Both the position numbers and the translations under genes were made by a program. Positions 38,640 through 48,868 of a DNA stretch of 64,000 nt are shown here, piece by piece. This DNA comes from Nymphaea colorata (taxonomy: Eukaryota; Streptophyta; Magnoliopsida; Nymphaeales; Nymphaeaceae). Below the pieces are notes generated by a model that worked only from the letters and a program-made list of their open reading frames with translations, ran no database searches and was not told the DNA's origin. The stretch spans positions 17,145,934-17,209,933 of the forward strand of contig NC_045138.2 of NCBI RefSeq assembly GCF_008831285.2, given 5' to 3'. Each line of letters starts with the position of its first letter. Within the stretch, counting starts at the first letter, position 1.

Positions 38640-39000
38640 TCCTAACCAGAAGAAGGGGTTAGATTACAAGCCAAGCGAGTAAAAGGCCATGGATGGCAGG
38701 ACAGTGGTTTTGTAAAACTGCTTTAGTTGCCCATGGTTTCAAAGGGCAGCTTCCTCCCGCTGTCCCTCTTTTCAATTCTTTAATGGGGATGCTCCTGCAT
38801 GGAAGAACTGGTTTTAATGCGGGTGTTGACTCCGTGCTCGACAATAATGCAAGCTCTGGTGGCCCACTGGTCACGGCCATCGAGGCAGCCGAGAAGCTGC
38901 CGGGTGGCGGGTGGGTATCCCATTTGAGAAACTCGGAAAACTTATTGAAGTGCTCGTGAATTGCTGGATATTTCCGAAGGACTACGCCCAACAATAGTTG
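38640..39000. other. GC-richer patch with opposed open frames, unidentified
   Basis: Frames of 88 residues (38693-38959, plus) and 111 residues (38659-38994, minus) overlap on opposite strands in sequence less AT-rich than its surroundings. Neither shows a domain I recognise, and there is no convincing splice context or leader. It could be a relic of a captured gene or transposon piece beside hairpin 2. Confidence 0.3.
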
Positions 39001-41216
39001 GGCACCCTACCATACTGTGGACACGTTTGCTTCCTGCAAATTCAGATAAGGATTTACTCATCTGTCAACAATTGATGGGAGGGACGGCGGTCTGTGGGTC
39101 TGTATCTGACGCCTCCTAGTTTGACAGCGGAAAAGGCGGAATCTGATTAGATGGTATCTGTTTTTAATTGATTTCTAGATATTGTTTTTTAAAATTTCAG
39201 ACTAATTCGCTGGCTTGGTTGGACTTGGCTAAAAGTGTTAAATAGTTAGTTTCAGAAATAATAAAGGAAAAGTAAGTAATTAAGTAATATGTAAAAAAAT
39301 GTTTAACGAAGTTTAGACTATACATGGCCTCCTTGAATCAAACACCGAATCAACCATCAATTCTGGACTTATAATAACATTGAGTTAGGCTATATATATG
39401 ATTTGTAAAGATTACATGGCACCTGAGAAATGGAAAAAGCAGCTAAAGAATGGTTATAAAAGAACGACCGTTAGGGCTATGGGCTAAATAAAGTCAGGGG
39501 CATGGACTATGGGCAAATGTGTTTTCAAAGTCAGTAATCCTGTTGTGGAAGCAGTGAGCCTAGATTCCAATGAAATTTTTATAGCATTTTGAACTTTGTT
39601 GGTGGCTGCCATTTTTTAGAAAACTTTATAAAATTAGTTGTAAATGAAGGTTATTGCTGTAATTAACCATCATATTCGCATTTCTAGCTCTTTTGAGAGT
39701 TAACACAAAAAGGTAGGTTGAAGACTGAGCTAGCGGCTCATTGAGGGGGCATTTGATTGCCCTTGTTCTAACATCCTCACGATTTGAGAATAATGGATTT
39801 AAGATCAAAACTCTACTTTCTCCTATCTTATCAACTTGATGTTTCTTGTATAGTTTTTCACACTTACTAGTATGATTAACGGACAAGAGATGAGAGATTA
39901 GTTCCTCATACTATCAATTTGTTCTCTTCGCTTTCCGGACATGAACATTTTGATGCTGCAAACTGATAGAGATTACCTTAACCTCAGCTTTGTTTATCAT
40001 TGGATTAAAATGCGTCTGTTGTCAAACATAAACTGCGACAAGTGTCTACATGTGAATTAACCACAGCTTAATTTTTTTGCAGGCTTAGAATTGTGTGTTT
40101 GATTGGAAAGAGCTTCATTGGTTACCAGGGAGCCTTGCCTATCTACCAATTCTATAAATGCTTAACTTGATCGTGAAAACCAACGGAGCTAAATCAAGTT
40201 ACCCATTATGTCGTTGTTTTATGTTTGGTACACATCTCAATCAATAATTTTCTTGCCCAGTGATTCTTGGGTAATGGATGTGATGGAAACTAGTAGGCAG
40301 CTGCCCAAACGCTCTCTTGTTTGGCGGTAGGATAAAATACTCTACTAGATGCACAGTATGAACCAAAAACGTACTTATACAGAACAATCAAACTGACCTA
40401 GCTGGAATAAGCTCACAACGCCTGAATGTGGGCTTGGCCAGTCTAACTCAGCGCAAGGCTCTCATTACCGCGCAGACCATGCTTCTAAGTCCCATTAACC
40501 GGGTTTTTAAACCTTTGTATGGAATAAGTTTAACCTATGTGACTCAAAACTCAAAATTTCAAGACCTGTGAAGATGAAGTAGGATGTAACCAAAGTTGAA
40601 GAAGGGAAATAGTTACCAAAGTTTGATTATCTTACAATGTCTTTTCTTATCCCTTTTTATCTGTTTCTTCATCACTTATGGTGTGTTTTGGCTGCCACAA
40701 ATGTCATTTTTCAATTTCAGAAAGATACGGAGAGAGTGGGGGTTAAAGACCCTTCAATCAAAATCTGTTTGCTTCTTGGCTCACATTTCCTATTTTTGAT
40801 ATGTACATGGCGGAAATTTATCCTCAAGCACCAATCTTCTGTTTTCATTTCCACGCAGAAGATAACTAAGAGCCAGCCTTTGCTCAAACATGGTGCAAAA
40901 TCAACTGATCTTTAATAAAAAAATAAAAATAAAAATAAAAATTAAGCAGCCTGCTATTTTCTTATACTCAGCAAATCTTCGTTGAAATCCATGTCTAAAT
41001 GGCTTTTAGGAGCCGTGGAAATCCATTGAGCAGTCCTATATCACCCTTCTCAGTTGGTCCAAAAGTGATCAATTTCCAAAGGATCAGTCATGTTATGTCA
41101 CAAGTTGAAGAAGATGAAGTTACGAGAAAACATCTTTCTAAGTAACAATACTATGCATAAATAAGCCATATTTGAATTAAGGAACATACCTTTGCAGCAT
41201 CAGGGTTCCTCCATCT
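39001..41216. other. Intergenic DNA within the hairpin cluster
   Basis: AT-rich, without recognisable exons. I looked for further ggatgggtgg...ttcccnatnccacc pairs and found none between hairpins 2 and 3. The frames at 40596-40915 (plus) appear non-coding. Confidence 0.45.
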
Positions 41217-41655
41217 TGGCAAGGAGTAGAAGGAAAGAATTATGAGAAAAGTTAGGAATGGGTGGCATTGGGAGGGTTCACGACCCAACTTCCACGAAGG
41301 CAAATCAGGTTTAGTGAGCAACCTTTCTAAAATAAAGCACTACCAGAGATCACACCGTTTTTTGTAACAAAAACACTGCATTAGTGTTTCATAAATCTGT
41401 CCCAAAAATTGAGGCAGATTCATGAAACACTGAATTCCAGTGTTCCATGAATCTACCCCAATCTTTGAGGCAGATTCATGAAACACTAATGTAGTGTTCA
41501 TGATATGAAATGCGTTGTATAGTTTCTAACAGTCCTTCATTTGAAAGAGATCACTCACCAAATTACCTTATTTTCCTTTGAGTATTTTGAGTGGAAGAGC
41601 ATCTTCCCAGTGCCACACACCCTGGATTTTCCAATGACTCTTTCCCCCTGCCACA
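41217..41655 (+). ncRNA. MIR482/MIR2118-like hairpin 3, loop expanded by a MITE
   Basis: The 5' arm 41255-41276 (ggaatgggtggcattgggag...) is the closest of the four to the classical miR482 star strand. Its partner lies at 41602-41623 (tcttcccagtgccacacacc...). The loop is about 325 nt instead of 15-35, and contains the palindromic MITE at 41374-41497. Lower-stem sequences (agaaggaaagaatt on the left; aatgactctttccccctgcc on the right) match hairpins 1 and 2. Such a long self-folding loop would probably disturb processing, so this copy is likely a decayed locus. Confidence 0.55.
41374..41497. repeat. Palindromic MITE inside hairpin 3
   Basis: The left half (cactgcattagtgtttcata...) is the near-exact reverse complement of the right half (...gaaacactaatgtagtg), around a centre near aattc. 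Each half itself contains the inverted pair attcatgaaacact/agtgtttcataaat. It shares phrases with copies at 4819, 11364 and 25750. Confidence 0.8.
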
Positions 41656-41712
41656 TGCCTAATAACATATCAAAAAGGTTAAGGAGCCAAGAAGCACGAA
41701 CCATGGCTAAAG

Positions 41713-41820
41713 AAAGAAGGAAAGATTGATTGGAAGACTACGGAATTGGTGGATTTGGGAAAACAAGATTTGTGTTGTCTTTTCCAATCCAACCAAACGC
41801 TACTTTTCCAGTCTCTCTTT
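41713..41820 (+). ncRNA. MIR482/MIR2118-like hairpin 4
   Basis: A compact hairpin. The 5' arm 41742-41763 (ggaattggtggatttgggaa...) pairs with 41778-41799 (tcttttccaatccaaccaaa...) across about 14 nt. The lower stem is also well paired (gaaagattgattggaagact on the left against agtctctctttc on the right). The 3' arm reads TTTTCCAATCCAACC, close to the miR2118 pattern UUUCCGAUUCCACCC as I recall it. On fold quality it is one of the two best candidates for a working gene. Confidence 0.68.
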
Positions 41821-43563
41821 CATTCCCAGTTTGCACATGTAACTGGGCAAAGTCATCAGGTAGAGGAAAAAAAAAAAAACACAGGGAAAGTAAAGAGGAT
41901 GAAATTGAAGGAGCCTCCTGGAGGAAGCCATTGCCATTGTTGATCTCATCTGGTACCCATCTGCAAGCATGAGCCTCACATTTATCAGCAGAAGAAAACA
42001 GCTCATCACAGCCCATTGGTTTACCAATACCGCTAACTTGGCAGGTGTCGGATTCAATTCTTCTAGTTTACAGCAGTAAAAAGGTGAAAGAAAGCATCAA
42101 TAATTGAATGTTACTGCTCATTGGGATGCTATACTTGACTTTGACTAAGCATCGGCGATGGTGGCCTCACATCACAATGCGTTAATTTAGTTGATATAAA
42201 GCGCTGGCATACCCAGAAGGGGCATTGAGATTCGGTCTCAGAATGGAACTTTGGTGCAATCCCCAGTTAGTTTGGATAAGGGATGCCAATGGCGTGGATA
42301 TAAGAAAAAATTACATATCGATGTAGTAAAAATGGTAGAAGGCTTTTGGAAAGGAATACGATGGGTGCCTCAAATGGCTTACAGTGGTAGTTGGGAGAAG
42401 GTACTGTGGAACGTTGAGTCTTCGTTTCAATTCTCGTGACTCGTGGGTGTTAGGTTCTCGGGCCATGTGGAATGGGTTCCGGTACCTACCTGATGTGAAA
42501 ATGCATCAGTATCATGTCTAATGCTGAAAGCAGATCAAAACCAAGAAAGGTTTGGGGTTGCTCTTTTTGTGGCAGTAAGTCGTAACCTCTTGTTCATACA
42601 GAAGGAATATGATAGATATTCATAATTACCAAAATTCCGATGTGATTACATCTTAAACTTTGGATGTGTTTTTCATCAAACTAATCAATATCCAGATACT
42701 CGAACATGGAACTGGTTATCTCTGATTGGAACTCATCTGCTTAGTTTGAACTTCGGATTTACAGTCTTCCAAGCCATATTTAAAAAGGGACTTTATTTTG
42801 AAACTAACGTTCTTTTAACATGATTTTTTTAAATATTTATCATTATCTCAATGAAAAGGGGATATATATATATCAAAACACTAACACGGCCATTGTGAGG
42901 ACATGCATTAAAAGCTGGATTTGATCTTTTGAATGTACTTTCTGTCTCATGTTAGTCGGCTTTGATTACCTTCATGTAGTAATAGAGAACGAGCGCCTTA
43001 CAATTCTCGAACAATGGCCATTTTAAAATGGACCAGTAAAACATATTAAGCTCCATTTTGTACTTAGATTGCCATGGTTAAACAGGTAACTCATCTTCAG
43101 AAATTTCCCAGCACCAACACAACTTTTGCAAATAATTGTCAAAAAAGAAGTGTCAGGTTGCACCTTCAAAATGACTAGCTCTCAACTTATGGAAGTTGGG
43201 ACCTCGGAGACTGGAGAGATGCTTCAGCTTGTAAGCAAATTGCGAGAAAAGTTATCTCAACTATAGCTAAAGCAAATGGTTTGCATTCAACTATAGATCA
43301 ATTATATACATATTGAGATTAATACTCAAAGACAAAGCAATTTCAGCAGGAAAATTTAACTTCCAGAACAAAATTCATTACATCAGGGAAATAACCTTTG
43401 ACAGAGTAGCCCATGGTTCTAGGTTAAACTCTTCACGCCCATCAATATATATCCCATAATTAGAAGCGACACAAAACTGTCCTAAATCCAAGCAAAAGCT
43501 ATGAAATAGACCTTCGTCACAATCGATAAAGTCCAACGAAGAGACAACATAATTTTGTTCTTA
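41821..43563. other. Spacer between hairpin cluster and prefoldin gene
   Basis: No coding exon was recognised. It contains short runs of poly(A) (41868) and a TA run at about 42862. The portion from about 43350 is the presumed 3' UTR of the prefoldin gene on the minus strand. Confidence 0.45.
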
Positions 43564-46147
43564 TTAATCCTCCTCCAAATTGATGGAGTCCTTGAATTTT
43601 CCATACAGAATCTTCTTCAGATCGGCCATCTGCAATAATACCGAGGACTTCTCATCCTCCAGCTTCTCCAAATTCTTACCGACCTCCTCTTTCATCTTTT
43701 CCAGTCTATTCTCAACATCTTCCCTTGGCATGTGAGTGAAAACCTCCCCCATTTGGAACCTCACCATGTCTTCATCTGACAGAATCAGCTCATTGCTGGC
43801 ATCCTCCAGGTTCTCACTCATTTCCTATAGACAAAGTGAACCGGTCAGTAGATAAATGGGTCTCATTCAAAGATGGAGAGCAACAAAGGGAACAAAATAG
43901 CATGAGATTGTTTTATAGTATAGGCACACAAACACGAAAATGCTTCCTCATCCTGAAACAAAGAGCAATAAAGAGACAGTAAGATAGCATGGTGTACAGT
44001 TCTCGATAGAATAGGCAGAAAAACAAGAAAATGATTCCTCATCCCAACTGCACCAAAATTTGCAAGCTTTGTCCTTGGATGATATCAAATGCACCTGAAA
44101 ATCTTGAACCAATTAGTAAAATTTTTGCACAATCTGCAGTTAGTTGCAACAAAGCATTTTATATTTCACCGGTTACAAAGATTAAGGCAGGGAAGTGCTT
44201 TGTATGACTGCAATGCCCCTATAGCCCATTGAAAGGACAGATACGATGCCTCCTATGAAAGAATCCTCTACTCCAACTTCCATGAGAAAAGGCATGACAG
44301 CTTACTACAAGGTTTGCTTAGGCAGCCATTCTCACTACACAAACCAATAAAAATTTAAAAAACAAATAAAATAAGGCTTAGGTGAAAAGAGATACTTCTC
44401 TCCTCAGGATGCTGAATTGCTGACCTGTTTTGCATATCTCCACTATGCTTCATGGACCATGTCCACATCTAAGCGGGAAGCGGAGACAGTCACCAAAGTT
44501 ACTAAAAAGCTATTGGGCACATTCAACCGCAATAAGTTAGTGTCATGCTGCTAACCACAAAATCCACTTTAGCAGGGACTCATAGGGGAGACTAGAAGAG
44601 TTGAAACTTGAACCTAGACCTAGTGCAGGACCATGAGGAGGCTTAGAAAGAAGGTATTTGGAGAAGCTTTGAAATCTAAAGGTAATCACTTCCAATTTTG
44701 GATAACCTAGAGCAATGGTGCAGTTGAGCTCCTATCACTTGTAAAATTAAGAACTATAGGACATAAAGCACAGACAGCGCTCCTGTAGCAAAAGGATTGG
44801 AGAGAGAATGAGATACCTTCTATTTTCTTACTGCATCCCTAGTTGAAGTCTAAGTTGAGGATAATGACTTGTTCTCTCTTAGCCACAAAATGTTACAAAA
44901 TGAAGCTAGTGAGCTGCTGATTTATATTCAAGTAATCTCTGTTCGGGTAAGTGCCCTACTTAGTTTGGGTTGGCAATTATGAATGTATAGGTATGGTTAT
45001 GTGCAAAGGCTATTTATAATCTGGACGTATATGATTATGTATGTGTAGTGCAAGGAAGGAAAATGAACTGATCATTCATAATTAGCAGGACTGCCTCTGT
45101 CCATAAATTTTTCAAGTACGTATCTAAAAACAGAAACAGGCTCATGCTTGGACATCTATGCAGTTTTCAATGAGTATGTTATGATCTGATCGTAAATATA
45201 TACACATATATATGTTGCAAGGGTGTAGAGAGAGAGAGAGCTAGTGCAGTAACTATAGTAGATTAGAGTGTTGGTGGACTGTACTTGAAGTACACAGATC
45301 CATAGGCAGATTGGGTGAGCAGACCTTATAATTTTTTCATGTATGAGAATATTTAGACCGAAGTGCAGCATGTAGTTCTTGTATGTTGTTGTGTTTAGAT
45401 GTATACAAAGATATCTAAATGCATACATATATGAAATAGAATATATATATATATATAGAGAGAGAGAAAGATGCATTCAACAATATGTCAAGTTAAACAT
45501 TTATTTGTTAATGAGCATGGAATAATGTTGTTTATAATAACATGTTATGATAAAACTGTGCAATGCATAATTCTATGAGGCATGCCTACTAGCTTAAAGA
45601 AAATAGAGATGAGATAACATCGTTCTTATATGAATATATATGACAACCATGTGAAAATATCAGAGATAAGATAATATTGTTCTTATATATATATAATACA
45701 TATATGACAATCAGATGGACATATCAGAGAAGAGATAATATTGTTCTTGTATGTATGTATATAACAATCATGTAGACATATCAAAGAAGAGATGATGTTG
45801 TTCTTCCATGTATATATATATCAACCATATGGGTATATATCAAAGATGAGATAATGTTGTCCTTACATGTACATATATGACAACCATATGGACATATCAG
45901 AGAAGAGATAATATTGTTTTTATATGCAAATATATGACAATCATATAGATATATCAGAGATGAGATAATACTACTCTTACATGAATATATATGACAACCA
46001 TGTGAATACAACAGGGATGATATAATATTGTTCTTATATGTATATATATGACAATCATATAAATATATCAGAGATGAGATAATATTGCTCTTACATTAAT
46101 ATATATGACAATCATGTGGACATATCAGAGATGAGATAATATTGTTG

Positions 46148-46196
<49 letters not shown>

Positions 46197-47216
46197 ATAA
46201 TTACATAGATATATCAGAGATAAGATACTTACTTGTTGTTCATACATGTATATCCATGGCATAAATTTGTGCACGTTAGAGTTGAAATAATGTTGTTCTT
46301 ACGCATATATATATTAGGCAACCTTCTGTGCATGTTAGAGTTGAGATAGTGTTGTTTATACATATTTGTATACATGTCAACTGTATGAACACACTAGGGC
46401 AGAGATAATGTTGTTCATACATATGTATATTCAGGAACACATGGACAATCTTATGGATTTGAGCATCAATAATGTTGTTCATAAAAATGTTATATTGCGG
46501 GTGTAAATGAAACGGGTGCCTAGAGGGGTGTGTTTAGGTTGAGTGGTTGGACCATGTTGTTGCAGCGATGATCTGGGATATCTCAGGAGGTTTTACTACA
46601 GGTTACTCTTGGTCTTTGTAAATTGTCTAGTGAATATTGATTTTATTCTGCCTATGTTTGTGCCCGCAAGGATTTCTGTTGATGCACGTCACTATAATCA
46701 TGTTTGGTGGTGGTTAGACTATTGGTGTATCTTAGTCACCCACAATGGATTGTGTTACTACATTTATGGTAGTAAACTTAGCCTTGGATTGACTTAAAGT
46801 TTCAAGTCACAGACAGTAGTTTGAGCTGCATGCTAGTTTTTGTTTAATATAACTACATATTTATTTTGTCGAACCATGCTCCACCTATGGTTGGATATTG
46901 TCATACTCAAAGCAATCTGACCCCATTTCCCTTCTATCTCTACAAGTAGTTCTTGATTGACTGATGGCTTTTGGAGGAACTCCTTCAGTTTTGCGACGGA
47001 CTAGCATTGGCGATCTAGGCATTGAGTCAAGTTTGGGATTTTTTGTGACTTCATTTTCATCGAGTCGTTGTAGTCTTTTGATTGGGCTCTACACGGGTCC
47101 TTGACTCTTTGGGACATTGTTCTCCTTGTTGGATTTGTTTTTGTTTGGTAATTACCCAAGATTTGATTTGACTTTTAAGACTTGATGTTCGTTCTGCAAT
47201 ACATTTATATTTTCTT

Positions 47217-47270
<54 letters not shown>

Positions 47271-48868
47271 AAGAAAAAAGAAAAAAAAATTGTGTCAAAA
47301 CTTGGGTCGTGACAAGAACACTACCTCAAACACAGATCTCAATATCGCTTGGTATAGTATACGAAGCAAAATTCATGCAGCAGGAGAGAGACAAAAGGTC
47401 TCACAAACTAAAGCACGATTGAACAAACAAAGAAGCCCTTGGTAAGCAGCACATATGCAATGTTAAATGCAAAAACGAACATAATCTTCTAGAACCAAGG
47501 GGATCACAAAGGAAGCAAGAAGGATGAAACGAAAGTCATCCATGTTTAATACTAAAGAGCTTAATAAGAACCATCCGTGACCACACCTCTTCAACTTAGG
47601 AGGAACTTCGTGGCATTCCATGTCAATCCAAGTAGATTTTGCTCTCGAAGAGAAACCAAGTTTCCTTGATTCAATTATTATGCTTACTTCTTTTTTTTTC
47701 TTTTTGTTGCTTCTCATTAAGAGTCTGAAGACCAGGGGATAAGATTCAACAGTGCAGCCACAAATAATTTAAAATGCTGCAGACATTGCAATCAATGTGG
47801 ATACTATCAAGAAACAGGAAAATAGTTTATCATGAATCTGCATCGGGCCTAATTAAGCTAATCTTTCTTCTAATGTAGCTCTCCAGAAATCCAAAATAAA
47901 ATTCAGGAAGAATCAAATGAAAGGGAAGTAGTTCCAGTAGCTCCAAGGGCATCAACCTTGTAGGCAGTTGTACTTTTGTCATATCACTGGATCTTAAGTT
48001 ATTCAGAGTTTTGATGTGGGGAACATAGTTCATTCTCCAATGGTTAATTGACAAATCGATACAGTTTTGAGAGTATGTTTTATGATCTAATTTTGTAGCA
48101 AAGAGCAATTTTCGTAATTAAATGGCAAGTTTAACAGGTTAATCTTGTGGCCAGTTAAAACTGACACATCAACATTAGACCATGAATGCATAAGAGATTT
48201 CTTCTTTTCATAGCTACGGACTAGCCCACAATAGACAAATTATGAAATGGAAAATGATCGGTACAGATGGATCTTCATCAACAATTTATTTAAATGGAAA
48301 ACTGTGCTGCTGGAAATGGTTTTATTCCCTAACTGCGGTGAATCATAGGCCCGATTCTTAAATGGCCTGAGACGAGAATCTCAGGAAGGAGACCATCGAA
48401 CTCGAGTGCACAAGAAACAGAGACGGGTACCCAAAACTTTCCTCAAAAGACCAGTTTCAGACGCTAAACGACACACGCTAATTCGGATATCAAAAAGAAA
48501 CTGATGGTTCCCAATATCTTCACAAAGAAGACGAAAGCCCACACACAAACAGCAACCAGAACTAAATGCGCATAAAAGAAAAGCGAACAAAGAACTCAAA
48601 AGGAAGAATATGGAACCTTGCTGGCTTTGATCTCATCTTCAAGCTCGTGGAATCTGCTGTTGAGTCTACCAAAGCGGTTGATGTTCTGCTGGTCTTCCCA
48701 TGTAACCTCGGCCTCCACTCCAGAACCCTAAAATCAGAATGTAAACCATGACCTTCCGCAAATAATTAGAACGAAAAACAGGATTATTTCTTGCCGGTTT
48801 GCATGTTGGTACTTGTAATTTTGAATCTGAACATCCTAAGCTTCATATTTAACATTCACCTGCTGCAT
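43564..48868 (-). CDS. PFD4: Prefoldin subunit 4
   Basis: A beta-type subunit of the hexameric prefoldin chaperone, which hands nascent actin and tubulin to the chaperonin CCT. Exons: 48868-48860 (codons MQQ only), 48727-48617 and 43824-43564. The introns are 132 and 4,792 nt, both phase 0 with GT-AG ends. The protein is 126 residues, close to the usual 125-130. It reads [10 protein letters not shown] and [12 protein letters not shown] in exon 2, then [28 protein letters not shown] and the C-terminus [11 protein letters not shown] in exon 3, a very strong match to plant PFD4. Two helical coiled-coil arms flank a central beta-hairpin region, as in the family. The short first exon makes start choice depend on splicing; the donor GTGAAT directly after MQQ supports it. 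The 4.8-kb intron is unusual for such a small gene and holds a minisatellite. Confidence 0.93.
45606..46480. repeat. Minisatellite, about 57-bp unit, roughly 15 copies, in PFD4 intron 2
   Basis: Successive units carry gagataatattgttcttata, then a TA-rich stretch, tatgacaatcat, gacatatcaga. Unit starts fall at roughly 45611, 45667, 45732, 45789, 45848, 45904, 45962, 46015, 46076, 46132, 46219, 46281, 46339, 46400 and 46458. The last four are more diverged. A TA run at about 46148-46191 has expanded inside one unit. Confidence 0.9.
47210..47277. repeat. (TA)n tract with palindromic flanks in PFD4 intron 2
   Basis: About 23 TA dinucleotides are bounded by ttttcttctta on the left and taagaagaaaa on the right, which are exact inverses. 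The whole 68-bp segment is thus a perfect palindrome that could extrude as a cruciform or fold in RNA. Confidence 0.92.

Noticed and set aside
38290-41770. Degenerate NBS-LRR gene remnants, because GMGGIGKT-like motifs occur four times
   Set aside because: Each motif is paired with its own complement nearby, no kinase-2, GLPL or LRR sequence follows, and the spacing fits hairpins. A microRNA cluster explains it better.
47182-47445. Plus-strand frame with a long Ile-Tyr run
   Set aside because: It is translated (TA)n inside PFD4 intron 2.
47830-48108. A 92-codon minus-strand frame in PFD4 intron 2
   Set aside because: No recognisable family or splice-compatible phase with the PFD4 exons; treated as chance.
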